Assembly (NCBI RefSeq): GCF_000519205.1
Contig: NZ_JAFB01000035.1
Location: 37,790-101,789, forward strand
Reading direction: 5' to 3'
Source of the DNA: Amycolatopsis taiwanensis DSM 45107
Lineage (GTDB): Bacteria; Actinomycetota; Actinomycetes; Mycobacteriales; Pseudonocardiaceae
Length of the DNA: 64,000 bases
Within the stretch, counting starts at the first letter, position 1. Each line of letters starts with the position of its first letter. Positions 1 through 7,097 of the stretch are shown here, one piece after another. The translations under genes were made by a program, and so were the position numbers. A model generated the notes under the pieces. That model saw nothing but the letters and a program-made list of their open reading frames with translations. It was not told the origin of the DNA and did not search any database.

Positions 1-780
1 GGCTAGGGCCTGCGCACCGCGATCATCGGCGAGGCGGCCATGATGGCGTCCACGTCAGTCTCACTCGCTACGCCGTGCTTGGTGATGTTTCGAATCGAGG
101 CCGCTCCTTGCCGCACCTGGGTCAGGGTTTCATCCGGCCGCGGGGTAGGTCGTAACTTCGTCGTCGAAGTCGACCCAGCCGTCGGGCACCAGCGGAGGTA
201 ACTGTTCGGCCGGCCGCTGCCGGACGCCGCCCAGTCCGCGCGTAGCTGTCCGCGCATAGATCTCGTCGGCCACGGAGCCGATCACCTCTTGGAGTTACTC
301 AGCAGTTGTGCGTGCGGTCCCCGATCCGCTGAGCGCATCGCGCAGCGCCTCTTCGACGACCTTCCGTTGCTCGTCGCCGGTATCAGCGAAGCGCACCAGC
401 ACCCTGGCCACCGCGGGGAGATTGGGGGTGCGGGCTCGTGCAGGATTCGAAGTCCGCAGCGGATAAGCCTATCCCGCCACTTTGGTAACGATCGGGCCAT
501 GCCGTCGTCAACGAGATCGAGGGCTAACCGAGGTCCGACGGGCACGACGTTACCCAAGCGGCCGCTGGCACCTTCGTCAATCGATTCGACGAGTTCGACG
601 CCGGCTCTGTGCTCGTGGTCTTGCGGGGTGGAGAACAGGCCACCACCCGCGAAGATCAATGGGGATCGCTACGAAGTGAGGCTAACGTCAAGCCATAAGA
701 ACTCCAAGGTGCTGGCGACCGGCCGTGAAATCGCCTCCGGCTCGCAGCGTCGTCGAGCCAGTAGGTAACGAAGGCTGTGG
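1..780 (-). pseudogene. decayed coding region, product not identified
   Basis: No intact gene fills this stretch. On the minus strand, protein-like sequence runs through several frames. One segment (about 660-480) reads through GRLGNVVPVGPRLALDLVDD. Another (about 420-297) reads ARVLVRFADTGDEQRKVVEE and ends at a TAA. A third starts at a GTG near 280 and ends PDGWVDFDDEV followed by a stop near 137. A fourth shifted segment ends IMAASPMIAVRRP at 3. The switching between frames and the internal stops suggest one or more frameshifted remnants. I do not recognise the family, and the left end may continue outside the window. Confidence 0.35.
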
Positions 781-781
781 T

Positions 782-2242
782 TCACTCGCCGAGTACGGGT
801 GGGGCGATCTTGTTGCCGTGTTCGTCGGTCTGGATCTTGACACCGAGCGCGTCATAGGGATCGGCCTCGACGAGGTAGCCGGGGCGCTTGTGTTCCTTGT
901 CTTCCTCGCCCTTCTTGCCGCCGGCCGCGGCACCGGGGATGCCACTGGCCCCTGGCTTGCCGGTTTTGCCCGCGAGACCCTCGCGGGCGGCCTGCGCCGC
1001 GGCCTTCGCGCCGGGTTCGGCCGTGCCGGACCTCTTGCCACCCGCCGGCTCCTGCTCGGTGCCGCCTACGGGTACCCGGCGACCGGTTCGCCCGGACGAG
1101 CCACCGCCGGAGCGGCCCGAGCCACCGCGTTCGATGTCGCCCCCGCAGCCTGAACCACCGGCGATGGGCAGCCCGGCAGCCAGACCCGGGTTGAGCGTCG
1201 GCCCTGACGTCCGGTTCCAGCCACTCGCGTCACCGCCCCCGCTGACCGGCGGGGGATAGCCGCCGGGACCTGATCCGGACGTCCCGCCGCCCGGCAGCCC
1301 GGTCGGCGGCAGTCCGGCCGGGGGCAGTGATCCGCCACCAGAGGGGATCGGCGCCCCGCCGGCTACCGTGGCTGAAGGCCCACCGGCGCTGGCCGCCGTG
1401 GTGCGGCCGAGGTCCGGGATTACGGCGTTCGAACCCCCGACTGAACTGCCGGTGGTTGGTGGCGGCGTGGCGACGCTCGACAACTGGGGCGGCGGGACAT
1501 AGTTCGGTTGGGTCGAGCCACCGGAGTAGAGCATCTGGTCGCGCTGCGCCACTACCTGCGCGGCCCGCTGCTGCGTCTCAAACGCAACCCGCGCCTGCGA
1601 CTCCATATTCTCGTAGGTGTCGAGAAGACCGCCGATGTCCCCACTGGCGAGCTGCTGGTGCGCCAAATCCATCGACTGCGTCACCGTGCGGCCCGCCGGT
1701 TCGGGCATGCTGTTGCGGGCCGCGGACAACGCCGCGGAGGTCTGTGAATACCGGTTCGCGGATAGGAACGCCTTGTCACCCGAGTCGTCCGCCCAGTTCG
1801 CGTACTGAGCCAGGTACCCGAACGCGGCCTGGGCGCCCTCACCCTGCCACCCGGCCTGCTCCTTCGCCGCCGCCTGACGAACCGTCGTGGACAGCTCCTT
1901 GAAGGCATTGCCGAAATCGTTGACGATCATGCCCTGCTCGTCGACGTCCTCCGGGCTCGCGCCGTCGCTGACCATAGAGATGAGCTGCTGGTGGGGAAAA
2001 GCGCGGTAGTCCACATCCGAGGTGTCCAGTCCGTCTCGGTAACCGCCGCCCTCGGCGGCCAACTTCCGCTCGTAGAACTCGGCGGACTTGGTGGAATACT
2101 TGCCAGCGACATCGGCCGGATCACGCCAGTCCGAACTCCAGAGTGGGTTCTTGCCCGCATTCGCCCCGGCGACCTTCGCGTACACCTCCGCCTCATATGC
2201 ACGGGGCGTGTACCCGTCCAACCCATCCCCCGACTGCGTCAC
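782..2242 (-). CDS. PPE/WXG100-like ESX-type secreted protein
   Basis: This 486-residue protein has an N-terminal alpha-helical half (to about 240) and a Gly/Pro/Ser-rich low-complexity tail. The helical part contains a WQG turn at 132-134, the W-x-G signature of WXG100/PPE-type helical hairpins exported by ESX (type VII) systems. The C-terminus returns to ordered sequence (GYLVEADPYDALG), a motif I associate with this actinobacterial group. It is the last gene of a leftward operon with a lipoprotein, a coiled-coil protein and an EspG-like chaperone, which supports an ESX-related role. Neither an ESX ATPase nor a membrane component is in the window, so the machinery must be elsewhere. The substrate role is inferred. 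Confidence 0.7.
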   Translation of the reverse strand: MTQSGDGLDGYTPRAYEAEVYAKVAGANAGKNPLWSSDWRDPADVAGKYSTKSAEFYERKLAAEGGGYRDGLDTSDVDYRAFPHQQLISMVSDGASPEDVDEQGMIVNDFGNAFKELSTTVRQAAAKEQAGWQGEGAQAAFGYLAQYANWADDSGDKAFLSANRYSQTSAALSAARNSMPEPAGRTVTQSMDLAHQQLASGDIGGLLDTYENMESQARVAFETQQRAAQVVAQRDQMLYSGGSTQPNYVPPPQLSSVATPPPTTGSSVGGSNAVIPDLGRTTAASAGGPSATVAGGAPIPSGGGSLPPAGLPPTGLPGGGTSGSGPGGYPPPVSGGGDASGWNRTSGPTLNPGLAAGLPIAGGSGCGGDIERGGSGRSGGGSSGRTGRRVPVGGTEQEPAGGKRSGTAEPGAKAAAQAAREGLAGKTGKPGASGIPGAAAGGKKGEEDKEHKRPGYLVEADPYDALGVKIQTDEHGNKIAPPVLGE

Positions 2243-2251
2243 GACAACCCC

Positions 2252-2785
2252 CTATTGCATCTTCGGCAACAACGGCTCAACCTGCTGCGCGAACTGCACA
2301 GCGTTCGAGCAAGCGACCGACAAATCAGTAGTACGTGACAGGTGAACATCGACCGATGCCCGCGCGTGAGCGGATACCTCAATCGCCACCGTGCATCCCC
2401 CTGTTTGAGTGGTGGCTTGCAACGCGTTTCGCCCATTGACGTCAATCTTGACAGCACTGGGATCGGTCTGGGTGAACTCCACTAGCCCTTGCACCGGATC
2501 TAACGCCAAGCCATACGTGCCAAGACCGGGTTTGAGCGCGCCACATTCGTTTCGAGTAGTCTTTCGTTCACCGGGATTGAAACCCTGTCCTGCGAGTACC
2601 TGGTCGAGAACTTGGCAAGGGTTCAAGTTCGCGAAGATATCCGCGCCGGAGGTACTCGTACTTGCGGCGCTGGAACTCGTGACGGGAGTGGGCGTGCCGG
2701 CTATCGTGCCGGAACACCCGGTCAAGGCAAGCACTGCGCATGCGCCGCCCACCAATGTGCGAGTGATGCCGGTCTTCGTGGTCAC
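2252..2785 (-). CDS. DUF3558-type lipoprotein
   Basis: A 177-residue lipoprotein precursor. The N-terminal signal peptide ends in a lipobox (LALTGC) with the lipidated cysteine at position 24. A short Thr/Ser-rich linker follows, then a compact domain with the NPCQVLD and NECG motifs of the DUF3558 family; the paired cysteines could form a disulfide. DUF3558 proteins are outer-leaflet lipoproteins of unknown function and are common in Pseudonocardiaceae beside ESX-type genes. It lies 9 bp before the PPE-like gene and 8 bp after the coiled-coil gene, so the three are probably cotranscribed. Confidence 0.8.
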   Translation of the reverse strand: MTTKTGITRTLVGGACAVLALTGCSGTIAGTPTPVTSSSAASTSTSGADIFANLNPCQVLDQVLAGQGFNPGERKTTRNECGALKPGLGTYGLALDPVQGLVEFTQTDPSAVKIDVNGRNALQATTQTGGCTVAIEVSAHARASVDVHLSRTTDLSVACSNAVQFAQQVEPLLPKMQ

Positions 2786-2793
2786 GAATTTCC

Positions 2794-3231
2794 TCAGTCT
2801 TTAAAGGGGCCGAAATGCATTGTCGCGGCTTCATCGGATGCGTTGTAGTGCTTGATCGCCTCGTCGATCGCCTGCTCAAGTATGATCAGACTCTCTTTAG
2901 TCTTCTCGAACACCGGAACAAGTGCCTGATCGTCCGCCGTCATCGCTGCAAGAAAGTGCTGCGCGGCTTCCTTCGCATAAGCGTCGTTCCCCAACTTTGG
3001 TGCGCGCTGCAGGCGGTCGATGCGCGAACCGACGTCGGTCAACTGGTCTTGCATCTGTGTGAAGGCGCGCTTGAGGTGAGTGCCGGTTTCCTCGTCGACG
3101 GCCCATTTACCTGCCTTCGCGTCCGCGAGCAGTTTCTTGGCGTCCTCGGTCATCTGGTTGACCTGTTGCTCGCCACCGAAGATGTCCGTGAGGGACGATC
3201 CGAGCCAGCCGCCCGTACTGTCGTCGCCCAT
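2794..3231 (-). CDS. small helical protein of the ESX-type operon
   Basis: A 145-residue acidic, almost entirely helical protein with no signal peptide or membrane segment. Heptad-like stretches (for example QMQDQLTDVGSRIDRLQ) suggest a coiled coil. Its position between the EspG-like gene and the DUF3558 lipoprotein gene, together with its length, fits a helical partner of the WXG/PPE-like protein. No W-x-G turn is evident, although GGWLGSS near the N-terminus is loosely similar. Function is unknown; the ESX link rests on context only. Confidence 0.6.
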   Translation of the reverse strand: MGDDSTGGWLGSSLTDIFGGEQQVNQMTEDAKKLLADAKAGKWAVDEETGTHLKRAFTQMQDQLTDVGSRIDRLQRAPKLGNDAYAKEAAQHFLAAMTADDQALVPVFEKTKESLIILEQAIDEAIKHYNASDEAATMHFGPFKD

Positions 3232-3330
3232 GATGCCCGTCCTCCCTACGTATTGGTGCCGGTGGCTGGTCCCTACCGCTGCGTGCCACGGTACAGCGCG
3301 TCCTACCGCGGCGTCACAGGTTCGATGCGA

Positions 3331-4134
3331 TTAGTAGCCAGCGCCCGCGCCGCGGTTGATCCGGTCACGCAGCCACTGCGCGATCCGGGCCCGGTCGGCC
3401 GGGGTGATGGTGTGCCGCCTGGCACCGTCGGAGAGGCTTTCGGTGGTGAGGAAAAAGCGGCCGTCGGTGGTGTCGAACCAGCTCAGCGACCCGATCTTCA
3501 CCTCTCGGCCCCGTCGCTTGCGGATGCCGGGTTCGCGGGCCGAGCACGCGATGACCCCGGCCCGAATGATGGGTGCGCGGAAGAATCGCTCCGTCGCCCC
3601 GGGGCCGCTCGATGGCGCGGGTGGCGGCGCGTCGATCCCGCCGAAGAACTCCCCGTCGTCGTGAGCGGAGTGTGCGCGTGCGCCGTCGCCATGGATATAG
3701 GTGACAGGCGCGCCATACACCGGTTCCGAGTGCGGCAGGAAGCGGACCATTTCGTCGATGACCTGGGCGGGGCGGAGTTCGGCGAAAGTCAGCACGGTGC
3801 CTTCCTGGTTGGTCAGGACCCCGATCCGGCCCCGCCAACCACCGCGATACAGAAACCGGCGGTCACCCTCGACGACATTCACAACCTGGGTGACCACAAT
3901 CTCGGGCTCAGCCCAGATACGCAACAACTCCTCGATGTCGCCGCGCAGGCCGCCACTGCGGGACATCCACCCGTCACGCCGCAGTCGCCGATGGACCTTG
4001 TCCCGGTGCGCGGCGCGTTCCGTGCCGGAACGGCTGACGTAAGGGATCTCGTAGGGTGCGATGAGTCGGCCGAGGCCAAGGTCCTCGTCCAGGATGTCCA
4101 ACTCCGCCAGATCCACGTCGAACGTCAATGACAC
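3331..4134 (-). CDS. EspG-like ESX secretion-associated protein
   Basis: The chosen GTG start gives 267 residues beginning VSLTFDVDLAELDILDEDLG; the longer open frame upstream has low-quality sequence. EspG proteins are cytosolic chaperones that bind PE-PPE-type substrates and deliver them to the ESX ATPase. Family-like features are the N-terminal beta strands with LTFDVDLAEL, the central WRGRIGVLTNQEGTVLTF segment, and a C-terminal EVKIGSLSWFDTTDGRFFLT region followed by a basic helix. It is the first gene of the operon that ends in the PPE-like protein, so a chaperone-substrate relation is plausible. The pairing is inferred. Confidence 0.72.
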   Translation of the reverse strand: MSLTFDVDLAELDILDEDLGLGRLIAPYEIPYVSRSGTERAAHRDKVHRRLRRDGWMSRSGGLRGDIEELLRIWAEPEIVVTQVVNVVEGDRRFLYRGGWRGRIGVLTNQEGTVLTFAELRPAQVIDEMVRFLPHSEPVYGAPVTYIHGDGARAHSAHDDGEFFGGIDAPPPAPSSGPGATERFFRAPIIRAGVIACSAREPGIRKRRGREVKIGSLSWFDTTDGRFFLTTESLSDGARRHTITPADRARIAQWLRDRINRGAGAGY

Positions 4135-4691
4135 CCCGACCCCCCTGCGGCATGCGCCCAAATCTGTCACCGTCGGTAATTCGGACGGTAGGCGAGCGTA
4201 ATGGGCGCGGCAGGGCGCGGCAAGAAGCGGCCCGACGCCGCCCAGGGGGTCTGCACCAGAAGAGGCGTCGACCAGTAGGCCACCAGCGCAGTTCCGTTCC
4301 GCAGAGTTCAACGGCAGGCTAGCAGCGGAGTCGTTCCTACGAGATGCCACCAAGGTGGCTAGCACGGACACGATGTTTCCCGACAGAGTCGTAATCGGCG
4401 ACCGCGTGTTGGTCCGCTGACCGGACGAGGGTTCCTTTGGACCGCACAGGCCGCGCTTGACACAGCCGTCACAGGATCATCGTCCGCTCGGCTGGCGCCA
4501 GTGCGCTGTAGCCGTAGCGGTGTGCCCACCGCCCACCGCTCACCCAGGCAGAACCACCCAGCCGGGTGCTCTACCTGGAGCAGTTTTGAGCGACCCCGTT
4601 TCAAACGGGGTCAGGCACTGCTCCAGATTTGCTCCACCTACTGAAGGGTAACCTGACAGCAGTCCACAATGGACGGGCTTTCGGTGCACCC
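4135..4691. other. intergenic region without a supported gene
   Basis: No open frame here looks like a protein. The stretch must hold the promoter of the EspG operon at its left side, which I cannot place confidently. It also contains the nested hairpin at 4575-4626 and leads into the tRNA-Ala terminator. Confidence 0.5.
4575..4626. repeat. nested inverted repeat (hairpin)
   Basis: The outer arms CTGGAGCAG and CTGCTCCAG enclose a perfect inner palindrome, GACCCCGTTT-C-AAACGGGGTC. There is no T-run on either side. It lies downstream of tRNA-Ala and may be a backup terminator or a structured repeat. It is unrelated in sequence to the dispersed palindrome family of this window. Confidence 0.6.
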
Positions 4692-4731
4692 AAAAACAAC
4701 GCCCGACCTGCGTAAACCGCAATGCCGGGCG
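4692..4731 (-). terminator. intrinsic terminator of tRNA-Ala
   Basis: Read on the minus strand, the stem CGCCCG/CGGGCG closes a loop containing a second small stem (TGCG/CGCA) and is followed at once by TTGTTTTTG. It starts 14 bp after the tRNA 3' end. Confidence 0.75.
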
Positions 4732-4744
4732 ATCTTGAAAACTG

Positions 4745-4817
4745 TGGAGCTAAGGGGACTCGAACCCCTGACCCCCTCACTGCCAGTGAGGTGCGCTACC
4801 AGCTGCGCCATAGCCCC
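4745..4817 (-). tRNA. tRNA-Ala (anticodon GGC)
   Basis: A 73-nt cloverleaf. The 5' acceptor strand GGGGCTA pairs with TAGCTCC plus discriminator A. The anticodon arm CTCACTGGCAGTGAG displays GGC, and the T arm carries GGTTCGAGTCC. CCA is not encoded. A poly-U terminator follows. Confidence 0.95.
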
Positions 4818-4914
4818 GTGCGTGAGGTCAACTCCTCATCGCGTGGTCATAAGAGTACCTGACGCGCCACCAGGGTTCGCAGTGGGGTCCGGCAAGCGCC
4901 GGACCCCACTGCGG

Positions 4915-5691
4915 TCAGGCCTGGTTGACCAGGTCGGTGAGCCAGTTGGACTTGGTCCAGTCGACGGAGACGCCGTTGTGGAAGACCGTCGGGGTGCCCC
5001 GGAAGCTGGGGTTCTGGCTGATCTGCTGCAGCGCCGCGGTCAGGTCCTGGTTGTAGGTGCCGGCGTTGACGCAGTCGGCGAACTGCGGTGACGTGATGCC
5101 GAGATCCTGGCCGAGCTTGATCAGCTGCGCCTTGTCGTAACCGCGGGCGCCTTCCTTCGGCTGGCTGGCGAAGAGGCTGTCGTGGAACGGGGTGAACTTG
5201 CCCTGGTCGGCCGCGCACAGGGCGGCGTTGGCCGAGTCCAGCGAGTAACCGGGCGGGTCCGAGCTGGCCACCAGCAGCGGGATCATGTGGTAGGTCACCT
5301 GCACCGTCCCGGCCGCGATCTGCTGCTCGATCTGGCTGCCGTAAGCCTGTTGCAACGAACCGCAGTACGGGCACAGGAAGTCCGCGTAGATGTCGAGCTT
5401 GACCTTCGCGTCCGGCCTCCCGGACACCACGGTCGCGCCCTGCCGCTCGCCGGGGCTGTCCAGCGCGGTGCTGGTCGTCTGAGGCGGAATCGACTGGCCC
5501 TGCGTGCTGTTCTTCGACGAGTTCGTCCAGAGCACGCCGCCGATGATCACACCGGCGAGCAGCACCACGGCGACGACCGCGGCGATGACGCGCTTGTCCG
5601 GGCCGCCGGTGCCACGTGCCTGCGACACCGCCCGCGCTGCCGCAGCCTGCTGCTGGCGACGCTTGCGCGCGGACCGTTCCGCTCCACCCAC
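4915..5691 (-). CDS. membrane-anchored DsbA-family thiol oxidoreductase
   Basis: From the GTG at 5691 the product is 258 residues: a basic cytosolic head (ERSARKRRQQQ), one transmembrane helix (VIAAVVAVVLLAGVIIGGVL) and an extracytoplasmic thioredoxin fold. The active site reads DFLCPYCGSL, a CxxC with Pro-Tyr between the cysteines, typical of DsbA/DsbG-like proteins. The cis-Pro loop is visible as FRGTPTVFHNG. It probably forms or isomerises disulfides in exported proteins. The gene starts 4 bp after the MauE/DoxX-like gene, so the two are likely cotranscribed and may work as a redox pair, with the membrane protein recycling the thioredoxin domain. Confidence 0.85.
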   Translation of the reverse strand: MGGAERSARKRRQQQAAAARAVSQARGTGGPDKRVIAAVVAVVLLAGVIIGGVLWTNSSKNSTQGQSIPPQTTSTALDSPGERQGATVVSGRPDAKVKLDIYADFLCPYCGSLQQAYGSQIEQQIAAGTVQVTYHMIPLLVASSDPPGYSLDSANAALCAADQGKFTPFHDSLFASQPKEGARGYDKAQLIKLGQDLGITSPQFADCVNAGTYNQDLTAALQQISQNPSFRGTPTVFHNGVSVDWTKSNWLTDLVNQA

Positions 5692-5695
5692 TTGA

Positions 5696-6211
5696 TCAGG
5701 TCCTTTCCAGTTCACTTTCCTCGGCCACGGTGTCCACGCGCCCGCTCCGCAACCAGCCATCGAGCGCGAACCGCGTCCTCGCCCGCACGGTCAGCCAGCC
5801 GGCCAGGATCAGGAATCCGACGTCCCGGGCGATCTCCTGCGGATACTGGGTCTGTCCCGCCGCCACCTGACCGCCCCCGCCGAAACACCCGCAGTCGATG
5901 GTCAGCCCGCGCGCCCAGGATTGGGCGACGGCGGCGATGAGCAGCACCAAGACTACGGCGGACACCGCGGCGGCGATCCTGGTCCCCAACCCGAGCAGAA
6001 GGAACAGGGCGAGCGCCAGTTCCAGCAGCGGCAGCCCCGTCGCCACCGGGTGGACCAGCCCGTCGGGCAGCAGGTCGTAGGCCTTGACCGCGAGGTAGGT
6101 CTGTCCGGGGTCGGAGACCTTAATCGATCCAGATATCAGCCAAACGGCGGCGAGGCCCAGCCTGACCAGGGTCCCGACGAGGTCGAGAACTGCTTGGGAA
6201 CCTCGGTTCAC
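5696..6211 (-). CDS. MauE/DoxX-family redox-associated membrane protein
   Basis: From the GTG at 6211 the product has 171 residues and about four transmembrane helices. A conserved CGCFG cluster follows the third helix, as in MauE-type proteins, which are thought to pass electrons or disulfides to a periplasmic thioredoxin-like partner. Early residues GLAAVWLISGSIKVSD match the family start (an ISG.K.D helix). The longer open frame upstream is rejected because it would overlap the divergent lipoprotein gene and looks non-coding. The downstream DsbA-like gene is its probable partner. Confidence 0.85.
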   Translation of the reverse strand: MNRGSQAVLDLVGTLVRLGLAAVWLISGSIKVSDPGQTYLAVKAYDLLPDGLVHPVATGLPLLELALALFLLLGLGTRIAAAVSAVVLVLLIAAVAQSWARGLTIDCGCFGGGGQVAAGQTQYPQEIARDVGFLILAGWLTVRARTRFALDGWLRSGRVDTVAEESELERT

Positions 6212-6275
6212 ACTGCCTAGGCTAGCCGCGGGTCCTGAGAAAACCGTGAAGCACTGCCACTCCGCGGAACCTGAC

Positions 6276-7097
6276 ATGTCCTTCCGGCGATTGATGGCGG
6301 CCATCCTGCTGACCACCGTCGCGCTCTCGGCCTGCGCGTCTGCAGACCCCGGCACACTTCTCGGCAAGGCCGCGAGCGGCAACCTCACCATCGGCATTCG
6401 CTTCGACCAGCCGGGGCTCGCCGAGCACACGCTCGACGGCCGGTTCGTCGGCTTCGACGTGGACGTGGCTACCTACGTCGCCCGCCGTCTCGGCGTGAAG
6501 CCGTCCAACATCACCTGGCGCGAAACCACCCCGGACACCCGGGAGACGGATCTCACGTCGGGCACCGTCGACCTCGTCGTGGCCGCCTACTCCATCACCG
6601 ACCAACGGAAGCAGCTCGTCGCGTTCGCCGGGCCGTACTTCGTCACCGGCCAGGATCTGCTGGTGCGCAAGGCCGACCCGACCATCACCGGGCCGTCGAG
6701 CCTCGACGGTCGCCGGCTCTGCTCGGTGCCGGGTTCCACCGCCGCGCAAACCGTGAAGGACCGGTTCGCCCATGGCGTCCAACTGGTCGAATACCCGCGC
6801 TATCCCGACTGCGTGACCGCGTTGCTCGCCGGCGAAATCGACGCCGTCACCACCGACGGCGTGATCCTGGCCGGTTACGTCGCGCAGAATCCGGAACTGC
6901 TCCGGCTCACCGGCCAGCCGTTCACCACCGAGCGCTACGGCATCGGCCTCCGCAAGGGCGACCCGGCGAGCCAGTCCGCACTCGGCAACGCGATCCAGCG
7001 GATGATCGACAGCGGCGCCTGGCAGGACTCGGTGCGCCGCAACATCGGGCCGTCCGGGTATCCGCTGCCCGAGCCGCCTACCGTGACGGAGCGATGA
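6276..7097 (+). CDS. amino-acid-type ABC substrate-binding lipoprotein (SBP_bac_3)
   Basis: The ATG at 6276 gives a 273-residue precursor with signal peptide and lipobox (VALSAC) about 20 residues in. The mature protein has the two-lobe SBP_bac_3 fold of glutamate/glutamine-binding proteins: LTIGIRFDQPGLA at the first strand, GFDVDVATYVARRLG, the switch sequence SLDGRRLCSVPGSTAAQ, and EIDAVTTDGVILAGY in lobe II. No permease or ATPase gene is adjacent, so it would have to serve an unlinked transporter. The stop overlaps the hrpB start (ATGA), indicating translational coupling with an unrelated helicase gene. Ligand specificity is not determinable. Confidence 0.85.
   Translation: MSFRRLMAAILLTTVALSACASADPGTLLGKAASGNLTIGIRFDQPGLAEHTLDGRFVGFDVDVATYVARRLGVKPSNITWRETTPDTRETDLTSGTVDLVVAAYSITDQRKQLVAFAGPYFVTGQDLLVRKADPTITGPSSLDGRRLCSVPGSTAAQTVKDRFAHGVQLVEYPRYPDCVTALLAGEIDAVTTDGVILAGYVAQNPELLRLTGQPFTTERYGIGLRKGDPASQSALGNAIQRMIDSGAWQDSVRRNIGPSGYPLPEPPTVTER

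Noticed and set aside
420..470. Sequence with TTCGAATCC resembling a tRNA T-loop and 3' end
   Set aside because: The supposed T stem does not pair (CGGAC against CCTGC) and no cloverleaf can be built around it.
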